DNA of 64,000 bases, taken from positions 310,001 to 374,000 of the forward strand of contig CAKOGP040001714.1 in the NCBI GenBank assembly GCA_933822405.4. Direction: 5' to 3'. Every line of letters starts with the position of its first letter. Position 1 is the first letter of the stretch. The notes under the pieces were generated by a model that saw nothing but the letters and a program-made list of their open reading frames with translations, was not told the DNA's origin and made no database searches. Positions 46,142 to 56,120 of this stretch are shown here, in pieces. The stretch is from Cylindrotheca closterium (taxonomy: Eukaryota > Bacillariophyta > Bacillariophyceae > Bacillariales > Bacillariaceae). Made by a program: the position numbers and the translations under genes.

Positions 46142-47819
46142 GTTGTTGTTGTTGTTGTTGTTATTGTTGTAATTGGTGATAGATTCCAAAAGTGATCGAT
46201 GATATCGTGGCCTCCGTTTTTCTTTTGCCCAATCGGTTCGATCAGTGTCGTAAGGTATGTACTGGATTCACATTTGGGGTGGCGTATGTACGTTTGTACC
46301 ACAATGGAGCGTTGAAATACGGGTGCAGTCCAGACACACCGCGCCGAAAAGGACGAAAAATCAATGACGGATGGCAGGACGGACAACAACCTTGTAGGCT
46401 ACTACCGGTACGAAGTACGAACCTGTACAAGGTTCTGGTACCGATTTGAATTCATCAAGATGGTGGCGAGGACCCACCTTGTTGAAAAACCTTTTCGGAT
46501 CACTTTCTAAAAAGATTGTATGGATTGAATAATGCGCAGTCCGCAATTGAATGGTTGACCGGGGTTGGCGCTAGATTTGGATTCACGATCCTACAGCAGC
46601 AGGGTACTAGTAGTAGTAGAGGCCAGGGAAGCGGGGGGTCCCTCCTACGGCAGATGTTACTCTTGATTGAGTGTAAGACTACTATACCTGTGCGAGTGCA
46701 TCAACAGCATTGCATTCTTTCAAAGATTACAAGATTCTTTGAATACGGTACAAGGATACCTATAGGAGAAGCAGAAATCACTCATCCACAGCATACAGAA
46801 GAACGCTTTCGTTGACCCTTGCGCAATGCAATGTTGGTTTGGTTGGTTCATGCCGGCGGCAGAAGGTGGTACTGGTACCAGGTACCACCACAGTCAGGTG
46901 GCGCGTTTGTTCTGGTACCTAACGGTACCTGGTGGTGTTGGTAAGATCCAATACATAATGAAAAATTAATCGATGAGAGCGAAAGTTCGGCTCTGATCAA
47001 CTGTGACCAACTAAGTACCGCTAAAACGAGACCACAAATATGTCGAATAAGTATTTTCAACATTTATCAACATACCATGAACGCAACGACCTTATCCTCT
47101 TTTCAATCGTTTCTGCTTGGGATTTGGACGCCCTTGGAACAACAATGATGAGGAAATGGCGTTCGGCTCAACTGACTCACTCTTTCCTATTCCTGGAGGA
47201 TGGGAAGAGGCAACCCCTCAACCCTGCTGTACAGTACATCGTATGTATCGTATCGTACCAGAACCGTATTTGTACCGGGCGGTACAGGAACTCTTATTAG
47301 GTCAGATATTGGCTGTGGATGGATCCTGGCTGTCTGATCGAAGAGGCACACAAAAGGTACTGTACAGTACCACTTGGTACTACCAGAACCGGTACGCTCT
47401 AGTCTTCGCGTTTCCCGTTTCGCGTAATATTTGGAACAAGCATGACATGCAGGAAGCGTTTCGCTTATCATGCCGCCATGCCATGAGCACGATATATGAT
47501 ACTGTCTACGCTTAGGCTAAACGAAATATACCATGACATCCCCTACCTAGTTCGGTGATGGATGCTCTTAGAGCTCGTCTGAGCCTAAGATGGCTATGTG
47601 AGCGTCGCATAGCCTACCAGCAGCTCTCCTATCTACCTTGCCTACCTAGTTTAAGACTTGTAAGCATTGAATGCAACAGGACAATTAGTATTTACAAGCA
47701 TAGGTTCTAATGTACATATTAAATCTTCTCATATGCGCTGTGAGTCGTTGTCCTTTCAAAATTGTGTGTCTTGGGGTCCCAACAAAGGGATCCAAAATCT
47801 TCCCGCTAAAATTGCCTTT
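46142..47819. repeat. GTACC-rich gene-free region
   Basis: About 1.7 kb with many GTAC-centred words: GGTACTGGTACCAGGTACC at 46868-46886, CGGTACCTGG near 46922-46932, and a perfect 16-bp palindrome GGTACTGTACAGTACC at 47356-47371. It also holds a (TTG)n tract upstream of H2A.X at 46143-46165. ORFs here (for example 47117-47515) lack coding character. No gene supported. Confidence 0.55.
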
Positions 47820-48419
47820 TTAGTGTCGACGAGCCGTCGTCAACAGTAGTGGCATTACCCTTGAAACTCGTGGTAGTTTCATACGACTGGAAAGGCGGCG
47901 GATCTTCTTGCTTCCTTTCCGTAGGAGTCCTGGTCGTTCTTGGATGGGCTTGTCTTGGTCCATGGCGCTATCCTTGCGGTGTGCTCGGACTGAATCAGCA
48001 TCAAAGGCTGCTTCTTGGATGGTCTCTGGGTCGTACCCTTGACGGTATAGCAAGCGCGTGCGCTCCCAAGGATCCAGTCGAAGTTCTTTTGGGCTTCGTC
48101 TCTTAGGACGGACCGCTTCGTAGTGGTTCACGGACCAGAGTTCGTCCTTGATGACTTCCAAGCCCAATCCAATGGGGGGGCCAAAGCAGGGAATGGAATC
48201 ACCAATTCGGATTCCGAATTCGACTACTGATAAAGCACCGAATCGCACTTTCTTGAGAGACTTCGTTTTGGGTGCTTCTTGCGTCATGGTGATATCATCG
48301 ACCAATGCGAAAAAGTCATCATCGCAATCGGATGATTGCGTAGAGGAGCGTGATGATAACGATTCACGACGCTTGTACAGTTCTGCTTTTGATGAGTAGC
48401 ACATGGTATTGTAATCCAT
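47820..48419 (-). CDS. Hypothetical protein with KVxF..GDxxP motif, 199 aa (family member 2)
   Basis: Single exon from ATG 48419. After a Ser-rich N-terminus, residues 55-125 carry KKVRFGALSVVEFGIRIGDS, FGPPIGLGLEV, YEAVRPKRRSPKEL and a basic helix WERTRLL. This is the same ordered block as in the gene at 33560-34201 (there with LGDHPCCTILPVGL), so both are one family. The C-terminus is strongly basic (RKGSKKIRRLSSRMKLPR). Location and function unknown. Confidence 0.7.
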   Translation of the reverse strand: MDYNTMCYSSKAELYKRRESLSSRSSTQSSDCDDDFFALVDDITMTQEAPKTKSLKKVRFGALSVVEFGIRIGDSIPCFGPPIGLGLEVIKDELWSVNHYEAVRPKRRSPKELRLDPWERTRLLYRQGYDPETIQEAAFDADSVRAHRKDSAMDQDKPIQERPGLLRKGSKKIRRLSSRMKLPRVSRVMPLLLTTARRH

Positions 48420-48815
48420 TGTAGTCGTTAGTTGTCGTGCTTTGTGTGTTATTGTGGATACAAACAGTGCAATGAAATGAAATGTTTGCGTGTTTGAGCC
48501 TTGCGAGTCAAGTTGTGGTAAAGTATAGTTTGTGGGAACTTTTCACTTCTTACTCACAAGTGCAGACGGTTCAAAAACTGCACACACGAAGTTTTTTTGT
48601 TCCTCGCCGGCACCATATGTAGTGCATTTGTAATTTGTACATTCCTCTGTGCAGTTTTTCATGCGCAGTACATAACGACATGATACGAATTCGTTCAAAC
48701 TGCGCAGAATCATTGGAGTCAGTCGTGCACAATGCTAGCTATTGTTCTCTCGCGAATAAATTGGTCTTTTCTACACGCGACCACTGGGACATGGATACAG
48801 GAAAGAACAAATGTA
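48420..48815. other. Intergenic, no gene seen
   Basis: Spacer between the minus-strand gene and the TRIM-like element. Repeated TTCATGCGCAG and TTTGTAC-like words, no ORF of note. Confidence 0.4.
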
Positions 48816-48820
48816 CCCGG

Positions 48821-48930
48821 TGTTAATCCCTGCGCGGAGGGACGCGCATGCCTATCTCCGACTGTCTCTATCGAGCATTCCGTAGCACCCATAACTTATG
48901 TAGAACATGGTTTTGAGCACTACTTCAATA
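48821..48930. repeat. Left 110-bp terminal direct repeat
   Basis: Identical to 49581-49690. Its TTATGTAGAAC pairs with GTTCTACATAA just inside the element (about 48895-48942), so the border can form a hairpin. Confidence 0.85.
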
Positions 48931-49427
48931 GTTCTACATAATTATCCCTTGACAAGAATGGTGTAGGTGATTCCCTCCAACGCAGAAGTGTCGACAATCA
49001 CTCCCCCTGACGGATACCAAACCCCGCCTCAGGACTCCCAAGGAGCCCGATGTTCAGCTCCTCAACGCGAGGACACACCACCACCATCGGCTTGTCATTG
49101 TATTTTTTCGGCTTCCCGACTCCCAAAAGTCGTCCACCGAAGCCCCTAATATTTCAGAAGTGCCTGTTCTATTATGGTTTATGGCTCATGTTTCCTCTCC
49201 AGGAGGTTGTTCATGAGCAAGTCTAACTGTTTCAATTTTTGCAACGGCAAAGAATCGGTCCAATCTATTCCCGGTTCTGACGCAAACTACCAGAAATTTG
49301 ACCAACAACGTTGGGCGCCGTCTCACATTCTACACTGTTCATGATGCTTCGCTACTGGTCCTTTATGCTGCCCACGATGAACCTGGCGCACCCCAAACCC
49401 AACACCAAAGCGGGTGTCGATCGACGA

Positions 49428-49500
49428 CTTCCAAGGTTGCTCGATTTCCAAGGTTGCTAGGCCGTGAAGTTCCAAGGTTGCCGGCCTTCCAAGGTTGCAG
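49428..49500. repeat. Four copies of TTCCAAGGTTGC inside the element
   Basis: TTCCAAGGTTGC occurs four times in about 75 bp, and GGCAAGGTTG adjoins the right terminal repeat. An internal tandem motif of the TRIM-like element. Confidence 0.75.
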
Positions 49501-49580
49501 GCCGGCACAACATTCGATTTCCAATCAATTATTTCGAATGAATAAAATTCAAAATGCTCCACAGAGCGTCGGCAAGGTTG

Positions 49581-49690
49581 TGTTAATCCCTGCGCGGAGG
49601 GACGCGCATGCCTATCTCCGACTGTCTCTATCGAGCATTCCGTAGCACCCATAACTTATGTAGAACATGGTTTTGAGCACTACTTCAATA
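49581..49690. repeat. Right 110-bp terminal direct repeat
   Basis: Identical to 48821-48930 over all 110 bases. Followed directly by CCCGG, which also precedes the left copy. Confidence 0.85.
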
Positions 49691-49861
49691 CCCGGTACCT
49701 GTATGCAGTTTCAAAGATGGAGCTTCAAAAAAGGACGCATGCCTATTGCACTGATTTCTGATTTGTTTTATTGCTCCACTATCCAACACGCTGTATATAT
49801 TGATTATTGACCAGTACCAGTGGAATATGGCGCAAGTGGCAATGAACGAATGAACGAGAAG

Positions 49862-50067
49862 GTGAACCACTGTAGCCGTTGTGCGACCGTCCACTATTAT
49901 TCACTGAAAGAATTACGTCGCCATGCTGCATGGCATGACCTAGTACTAGTCATAGTAATATCTTACAATAACATGCCGGTAAGCAAGAATGTGAACCAAC
50001 AGTATGGACCGTCCACACAATATTCTCCCGTGACATCATTGCGTCGTCATGCTGCAGCATGACATAG
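49862..50067. repeat. Diverged direct repeat pair
   Basis: Two diverged copies (about 49862-49943 and 49991-50067) share GTGAACCA, GACCGTCCAC.ATATTC and TTGCGTC(G)TCATGCTGC-GCATGACATAG in the same order. The remainder to 50762 is non-coding with GTACCGGT words. No gene seen. Confidence 0.5.
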
Positions 50068-50762
50068 GACTATCTATTGAGTTTCTGGTGGGCGGCTTTA
50101 AAAACACATGTATTTTAGGGCTCGGGCTCGCATGATCAACAATATGATGAGCGAGTGGTGGTAGCATGTCTTGAGTTTCTGATGGCTTGGGATGGGCTCG
50201 GATACTGGTACGGTAGGTACAGTATCAGTATGTGAAAGAAAGATTTCGCTGGATAGCGGACGAGAGCACTTTTTCATACTTCTCGTGCAGTCCTATAGTG
50301 TATGCAACAAGACGCATCAATGAACCAGTCAGAATCCAGCTCAGACTTCTTACAAGCAATGAATATCCCACTGAACTAGTTCCTATTAAGCCCTTACTGG
50401 TATAGTATACTGTTGCAAGAAGGACTTCACTGTTTCATACTGTACCGGTGGGAGAACCCTGCCATCGTTCATGCAGCATTTCCAAGGGCAAAGACATGAA
50501 GTCCGTTCCACAGTTGGTACGTTCCAGTCATCTCCATGGATAATCTCTAACGATTAGAGGACTAACAACTTCAGCAGCAAAAAAGAAAAGCTTTCGTGTT
50601 CTAAACCAATGAAATGCAGCTGGATAATTTAACCAATCCTCCCTGTTTTCAAATCTATCTCTTGGGGTGCCTGATCCAGCAATCAATCTCCCTTCCTTCC
50701 CTGGAAAGACTGATTTCTTTACTCATGACTGGATCAACAAACAGGGTTGGCCAACAACTCAA

Positions 50763-51890
50763 CTACTTCTTGTTCCAGTCACCCATAAAATCAACACCGC
50801 ACTTGTCATTGGCCCAATGATTGCCATTCAGCTTAACATCCACAGTGATCTTGCTAGCTTTATTTGTCTGTGGGTCCAACGAATTTGTTTCCAAAACACC
50901 ATAAACCAGGTCATTCAATCCATTCTTTTTCCATGTCTTTTCATGTTCTTCCAAAGCCTCCCATTTGACCATGCACTTCCATTGCTTGTTCTGTCGCAAG
51001 AATCCCAACTTTTCTGTCAAATTCATTTGTTCCAGATCCACCAAAGTACCACCATTTCGTGGCCAGTCCCAACTAAGACCAATGTTTTGGCATCGGAGCT
51101 GCAGTTCATCATCTTCGCCACCCCAACCCCAAAAAGTGTTGGGGTATCCGTTGATTCGCTTAAAATCAGAGGCACTGAAACTAACCACGCCTCCAAAATA
51201 CTTGGGGTTGTTCGAGTATCGATCCCAGACCCGTGCAATGTGATAGGGTGCCTTGGGAAACGTAGCATACGCGTCTCCCAAATCTGCCTGGGGAAGCAGA
51301 TCCACATCGTGGAAGATAAAGGCGTCGTGCTTTCGTTTTGCTTTTTTCGCCAAATCAAAACCAATGTTTAGCAGCTTGCCTCGATTGAACTTGCGATTGT
51401 CGTCAGACTGTTCTACAATGTAGACATGGAAATCAGAGACTTTGGATTTTCGTTGAAGATTCTTCAGAAATCGAACCATGTGTGGTACAAATTGCTCCAA
51501 ATGTTTCGCTCGGTTTTGTTCGGGGTGTAAATCTCTATAAGGAACAATGATTGCCACGTTGGTGGCATCCAATGCCAAGAAAGAATCTGCTTCAGTGGTA
51601 TTGGGTCTCGATCTCTTTTGTTTCTGATCAGTACTGCTGCTAGTTCCACCACCACTGGGTCCTTCAGCTGGTCGTTTGGCCTTGTTTTCTCGCATTTTTT
51701 GTTTTTCGCGTTCTCTAGCTTCTTCGGCACGCTTTTTCGCCATCCAAGGATCCGACGCTTCACTTGCTGTGGGAAAGTGCCATTGAGTATGTTTTGTGTC
51801 CTTGTGACTGTAAAAGTATCGTTTCTGAGAATTGGAAAAGGTTCGTACCCATCCCTTGGGCAGAGGCATTGCGTCTGTTTCGGAAGACAT
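50763..51890 (-). CDS. WW domain fused to beta-1,4-galactosyltransferase-type GT7 enzyme, 375 aa
   Basis: Residues 8-42 form a WW domain (LPKGWVRTF, KRYFYSHKDTKHTQWHFP; both tryptophans present). A Lys/Arg/Glu-rich linker leads to a GT7 beta4-galactosyltransferase fold: VPYRDLHPEQ, FNRGKLLNIGF, the metal-binding FHDVDLLP (DxD-like), and GGVVSFSASDFKRINGYP followed by FWGWGGEDDEL, the donor/acceptor-binding loop of the family. There is no signal peptide or transmembrane anchor at the N-terminus, unlike Golgi beta4GalTs, so the enzyme may work in the cytosol or nucleus. The WW domain would bind Pro-rich partners. Sugar donor and acceptor unknown. Confidence 0.85.
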   Translation of the reverse strand: MSSETDAMPLPKGWVRTFSNSQKRYFYSHKDTKHTQWHFPTASEASDPWMAKKRAEEAREREKQKMRENKAKRPAEGPSGGGTSSSTDQKQKRSRPNTTEADSFLALDATNVAIIVPYRDLHPEQNRAKHLEQFVPHMVRFLKNLQRKSKVSDFHVYIVEQSDDNRKFNRGKLLNIGFDLAKKAKRKHDAFIFHDVDLLPQADLGDAYATFPKAPYHIARVWDRYSNNPKYFGGVVSFSASDFKRINGYPNTFWGWGGEDDELQLRCQNIGLSWDWPRNGGTLVDLEQMNLTEKLGFLRQNKQWKCMVKWEALEEHEKTWKKNGLNDLVYGVLETNSLDPQTNKASKITVDVKLNGNHWANDKCGVDFMGDWNKK

Positions 51891-52394
51891 GGCTTGATTG
51901 ACCAGTACGATGATTCACTGAACAGATTATTGTTGGTGTGTTGTGTCTGCTGTTGATGCCAATGAGACGATGATAGCACAGCAGGTTTGAAGCAAAACTG
52001 CATGTTTGCCTGGCTGTCAACCGGTCCCGCGGCCGCTGCTTTTTCGTGTGATTGAATTCGACTACGTCATTCATTCGGGATTGCACCAGTCCTGTTTCCT
52101 GATCGGATGATTGAGTGAGGAGTATGAGTCGATTCAAGGCCGAAAACCTTGGCCACTATTTTGGCAAACGTCGCCAATACTGTTACTCTCCTATGCACAT
52201 GGCCTCGACTGGGCAAGACCGAAATTAATTTCTGTTCAAGGAAAAACCTTGAAGTAAATTTGTGGGGAAAATCGCCAATTCACCAATGCCTCACAAAATC
52301 AAACTCACATCATACAGTAACGACCTCCTCATCTTGCTGAAACAAGAAAGACACTTCGCACCTCCCTCACTCAAACTCACACGCTGTTGCCACA
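51891..52394. other. Divergent intergenic region
   Basis: About 500 bp between the GT7 gene (-) and a plus-strand small gene. No coding sequence seen. Confidence 0.4.
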
Positions 52395-52784
52395 ATGGAT
52401 TCTCTCATGAACGAAGTACCCAACTGCATCAAGGGTCAGTCCTACAACATGGGTAAAAGAGTGCTTGCCAAGCTCTCGAAAAAGAGCAAACCACGAAATG
52501 GCAAGGTGATTCAAGAAATGGTACAACAACAAGTCGACCATGGAATCGATGAAGACCGCAGTGCATTTGATGACATGACCATCATGTCACAAGAGTCGGG
52601 TAACTCTTCTTCTTTGCCACCACAATCTCGATCTTCATTCAGAAATGGAAACCTTGATTCCAATGAAGAGCCACCAGTCTGGGTAATGAACAGCCCAACC
52701 GGTCGTGGTCGTGAAGAGAGAGTTTGCTGGAACGATGTCTCGCAAAGGCAACGCGTGTTCGTGTTCGATGGGGTTTTTGCATGA
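52395..52784 (+). CDS. Hypothetical protein, 129 aa
   Basis: ATG 52395 to TGA, single exon. N-terminal basic helix (MGKRVLAKLSKKSK), acidic/Ser-rich middle, and a C-terminal segment with aromatic residues (PPVWVMNSP, RVCWNDVSQRQRVFVFDG). No recognised domain. AATAAA at about 52916 could be its polyadenylation signal. Function unknown. Confidence 0.55.
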   Translation: MDSLMNEVPNCIKGQSYNMGKRVLAKLSKKSKPRNGKVIQEMVQQQVDHGIDEDRSAFDDMTIMSQESGNSSSLPPQSRSSFRNGNLDSNEEPPVWVMNSPTGRGREERVCWNDVSQRQRVFVFDGVFA

Positions 52785-53087
52785 GCAGCTACTAAGAAGT
52801 CACAGAGCTTTTGAAAAAGGATTATGATGCTGCTGAAAAAGCGTCAATACTACATACTGCACAACTTCCGATAGAATTCTTCTCTCTACGTCTGCGATAG
52901 TTCGATATGGCGATTTAATAAAATAGAGTACTATAGTTTTCACGTTATGAGATGTACTATCTGTTAGTTCCTTGTTTATTGCAACGAATTCATTTTGATA
53001 CTGTATTATCGCATATACTGCAGGTTGTCATTTTCAGGTACTGAATCAGACTCTAATACTTGTTTTCAAGATATCTATAATAGGGAG

Positions 53088-53690
53088 ATGAAACAACCAA
53101 GACTATATAATAATAGTTATGCCCCAAGATCTCTTTTCAGCATAACCAACACTGGGAGTTGTCTTCCAAGATTCATAAATTCATCAGTAAGAATGCCCGA
53201 GTTAAAACGAAGATCGACTCCCATGCCAGGCACTATGAAGGCTGTGGAATATCATGCAAGAACCAACAGGAGTACTTCGTCACTGTGCACCAGAAGATAT
53301 CCTCGTTCGATGAACCGCAGACGCAGCAATGGGATCATGAACTGTATCGATCATGTCATGGAAAATGGCGTCCCAACTCCACAGCAGCAGCTAGGCTCAC
53401 ACGAAATCACCAAGCCATACACTCGACTATCCGACAGTCGTGGTGGTGGCAGCCCCAGCATTGCATCAACGACCGCGCCTTTGGAGGATTCACTGTCTTC
53501 CATAGAGTCTTTCAATGAACTGGAAGAAACTGGCGTACTGCCTTCCACTGACGGAACAGACAAGAAAGAAGATCAATCCCCGACTATTGCAATCTGGGCT
53601 TGGGACAGAGGACTCCTCGAGTCAAGGGATGACACGATTGACATCTGGGATGAGTTATTTCTTTCCAAATTTCACTCGCAGTCACCATGA
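53088..53690 (+). CDS. Hypothetical protein, about 200 aa
   Basis: First in-frame ATG is 53088; the earlier open frame begins with TTG. The N-terminal half is Arg/Ser/Asn-rich with RRR and RYPR clusters. The C-terminal half is acidic with an aromatic end (IAIWAWDRGLL, DIWDELFLSKF). No signal peptide or domain recognised. Strand, length and start are plausible but not firmly supported. Confidence 0.4.
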   Translation: MKQPRLYNNSYAPRSLFSITNTGSCLPRFINSSVRMPELKRRSTPMPGTMKAVEYHARTNRSTSSLCTRRYPRSMNRRRSNGIMNCIDHVMENGVPTPQQQLGSHEITKPYTRLSDSRGGGSPSIASTTAPLEDSLSSIESFNELEETGVLPSTDGTDKKEDQSPTIAIWAWDRGLLESRDDTIDIWDELFLSKFHSQSP

Positions 53691-53788
53691 TAAGATGTCA
53701 CTGATTTTCTGTTGGCCGGGACTCCTTTCATCACCGATTTGAACAGATGCAGCAATCCGGCCGTATAACTGGTTCTTGTTCATCACAA

Positions 53789-54265
53789 CTATGTGGTCAT
53801 AGCGACATTTCGTCTCAACAAATAGCTTTCATTATTATTGATCTTTACATATAGATCAACCCTTTTAATGGCACTAATCCTTTCACTGGGGTTGGTATTC
53901 ATCGTTGGGCGAGTCAGAGCTAGTGAGGTTGAACGGACACTGCAGCACGCTGATGGATGAGCCGCATATAATTGTTCAGATTTTGTGATGTCAAACGTGA
54001 AGCATTCGAAGTGGTCGTCTACAACAGACAAAACGCACCGCTCCCAGGTGAAAATTTGATCGTTGAGTATAGCACAAAATGTGGACAGGTCCGGCAACCA
54101 TTTCCTTCTCGGGTAAGGCTGCTCTAAAATGAGTTGCATACTGCAAATGGTCATTGTACTTGGGCAATACTCAAATTCTAGTAAACGAAAAACATGGTGG
54201 CTGGCTGGTTTCCGAAGAGCCGGGATGAATGTAAACAGAGATAGACACTGGATGTACCCCGTCAT
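53789..54265 (-). CDS. Possible protein of 158 aa
   Basis: Complete ATG-to-stop frame with a hydrophobic/aromatic middle (EQPYPRRKWLPDL, FTWERCVLSVVDDHFECFTFDI) that looks more protein-like than chance. No homology is recognised and a divergent reading on the other strand overlaps it. Could be a short gene, a pseudogene remnant or chance. Confidence 0.25.
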   Translation of the reverse strand: MTGYIQCLSLFTFIPALRKPASHHVFRLLEFEYCPSTMTICSMQLILEQPYPRRKWLPDLSTFCAILNDQIFTWERCVLSVVDDHFECFTFDITKSEQLYAAHPSACCSVRSTSLALTRPTMNTNPSERISAIKRVDLYVKINNNESYLLRRNVAMTT

Positions 54266-54679
54266 GACTAGGGCAAAGTGCTCTAGTGCCGTACCGGCAC
54301 CGTTTCAAGTGCGACTAAGCCACAAGTCACATCCCAGTACCGATTGTTGTTGTGATACCGATTGTTGTTATGAAACAACACAAGCTGTCAAAAATATTGT
54401 GAGGAGAGTCACACTGGCTGGCATAACAGTGGCCATTCTGACATTTCTCATTTAATAGGAGTATCTGGTGTCATTCTCTATATTAAGTAGCAATCTTTTC
54501 GGCGACTTTTCGAAATTCGACAATCGTTAATAATTATTGGAACCTTTGGCTCGGAGAAAAAGGTTCATTCGAGGTACAAAGCTCCCCTTACAAGTATTGA
54601 AAAGTTGTTTTGTCATAACCGTTCAGATTGCAACAACAATAACACAACACACAAAATAAATCCTTTTTCCAACTTCACG

Positions 54680-55069
54680 ATGGCACACGAAAAAGTAATT
54701 GAATACGGAAGCAAGAAGTCGTATCTTCTCAAGAGACGAAGTAGTGCAAGAAGAGTCGGCTCCTTTCGAAGATCAGTGATGGATTCCATCAACGACAATG
54801 TGGAGTCAAATCCACTTCACCGGTTTGCATCTTGTGGGGATATCCAAGCAGGGACCAAAGATGATAGCACGGCAGCGTCCTCTGTGACCTCCTCCTTCAG
54901 CTCCCTTCCTGGTGGTAGTAAGAGGGAGTCGGACGATAAGGATTCGAAGCAAAACGCAGAATGGGGATCGAACAGAAGTTCGTCAAACCGAATCAAGCTC
55001 ATGGACCGAGGCGAATTGCTTGTCGAAACTGATACACAGTCTTCCAGATTTTTACGACAAGACCTTTGA
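54680..55069 (+). CDS. Tandem small basic Ser-rich protein, copy A, 129 aa
   Basis: ATG 54680, single exon. Starts MAHEKVIEYGSKKSYLLKRR, then RVGSFRRSVMDSINDNV, an acid/Ser-rich centre (TAASSVTSSFSSLPG) and a C-terminal KLMDRGELLVETDTQSSR. The same order is found in the adjacent gene at 55489-55929, so these are recent tandem duplicates. Both copies keep the N-terminal YG-KKSYL-KRRSS block and the RGELL/RGQLL block. ATTGTGAGGAGAGT occurs upstream of both (about 54397 and 55273), a remnant of the duplicated promoter. Function unknown. Confidence 0.75.
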   Translation: MAHEKVIEYGSKKSYLLKRRSSARRVGSFRRSVMDSINDNVESNPLHRFASCGDIQAGTKDDSTAASSVTSSFSSLPGGSKRESDDKDSKQNAEWGSNRSSSNRIKLMDRGELLVETDTQSSRFLRQDL

Positions 55070-55488
55070 TTTGGAGCATAGGCTGAAAATTCCATTGAAA
55101 AATACGTAAATTTTTAAAACTAAAGATTTTGGCAGATATCATCATTGACGCGAGCTAGAGCTGCCTGTTACTCCTCCTGCCAGAGAGTTCTTCTACTATA
55201 TAAAACGCAGTTTCTAAATCGTTAAAAATCATTTTACATGTGGACTATGCGAAGAAATCGAAACGATGAAAAAGTATTGTGAGGAGAGTTTTTATTCGAA
55301 CCCTTTTGCCCACGAAATGCAATTTCAAATTAGCCCCTGCAGCGTTATAAAAGACTATATCGGAGAATTAAATGGTTTCGGACGTACACAAAGCCCAATC
55401 AATCGCTAATCAAAGCCGAAGTCACGATTTGCAACAATTTCAAATTGCAAATAGAAGACCACAAATTCACATTCCACCTTTTAAAAAG
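55070..55488. other. Spacer between duplicated genes
   Basis: Carries the second copy of ATTGTGAGGAGAGT near 55273. No coding sequence. Confidence 0.5.
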
Positions 55489-55929
55489 ATGGAAGACGAG
55501 AGAATAATTGAATACGGAGACAAAAGATCTTATCTTCGTAAGCGTCGAAGTAGTCACTATAGAGTCGGATCCTTTCGAAGGCAAGTGATGGATGCCATCA
55601 ACGACAATGTGGACCCAAATCCACTTTACCGATTTTCATCTTGTGGGGATCTCCCAGGAGGGACAAGGGATGATGACACGATTGCATCCTCTGTCACTTC
55701 CTCCTTCAGCTCGCTCCCTCGTAGCTCCTTCAGCTCCTTCAGCTCGCTCCCTGGGAGTAAGAGGGGGTCGGGCCATACGGGTTCCATGCAAAACGTGCAA
55801 TGGGAATCGAGCAGAAAATTGAACAGGAATTTGTCCAGCAGATACAAGCTCATGGACCGAGGTCAGTTGCTTGGCGAAATTGACAGGCAGTCTTCCAGAC
55901 TTTTACCACACGATACCTCTGATCTATAA
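55489..55929 (+). CDS. Tandem small basic Ser-rich protein, copy B, 146 aa
   Basis: Copy of the gene at 54680-55069. N-terminus MEDERIIEYGDKRSYLRKRR, then YRVGSFRRQVMDAINDNVDPNPLYRFSSCGDLPGGT. The Ser-rich centre is longer because SSFSSLP is repeated. It ends SRYKLMDRGQLLGEIDRQSSR and a short acidic tail. The residue-by-residue match through the first 75 positions shows a recent duplication. No domain recognised. Confidence 0.75.
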   Translation: MEDERIIEYGDKRSYLRKRRSSHYRVGSFRRQVMDAINDNVDPNPLYRFSSCGDLPGGTRDDDTIASSVTSSFSSLPRSSFSSFSSLPGSKRGSGHTGSMQNVQWESSRKLNRNLSSRYKLMDRGQLLGEIDRQSSRLLPHDTSDL

Positions 55930-56120
55930 CATCAGGAGGCTGAAGAATCCATTGGTATCGAGCGCTAGTTGTAGAATTACTAAATATTGTGAAAGATCTC
56001 ATTGACGCTAGCTGCCTCTCCTGCTTGCCCGTGTTATTTTTATGTATTGCTGAAATGGTATCCATTCAAGATGTGTTTCCGCTCCACTTGTTTGAACATA
56101 ACGACGGTGATCTGAAAGTA

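Larger units (their letters stand above)
48821..49690. mobile_element. TRIM-like terminal-repeat element, about 870 bp
   Basis: Two identical 110-bp direct repeats (48821-48930 and 49581-49690), beginning TGTTAATCCC and ending TTCAATA, bound a 650-bp internal segment with no coding capacity. The 5 bp CCCGG occurs immediately outside both ends (48816-48820 and 49691-49695), as a target-site duplication would. This fits a terminal-repeat retrotransposon in miniature, non-autonomous and recently inserted because the two repeats are identical. A clear tRNA primer-binding site or polypurine tract was not recognised, and the repeat ends in TA rather than the canonical CA. Confidence 0.75.

Noticed and set aside
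47117..47515. 132-codon open frame on the plus strand in the GTACC-rich zone
   Set aside because: Composition follows the GTACC repeats, there is no splice-supported extension, and no protein family is recognisable.
53789..54265. Overlapping plus-strand frame 54129-54455 as a membrane protein
   Set aside because: Only its last 15 residues are hydrophobic, it overlaps the minus candidate, and neither has family support.
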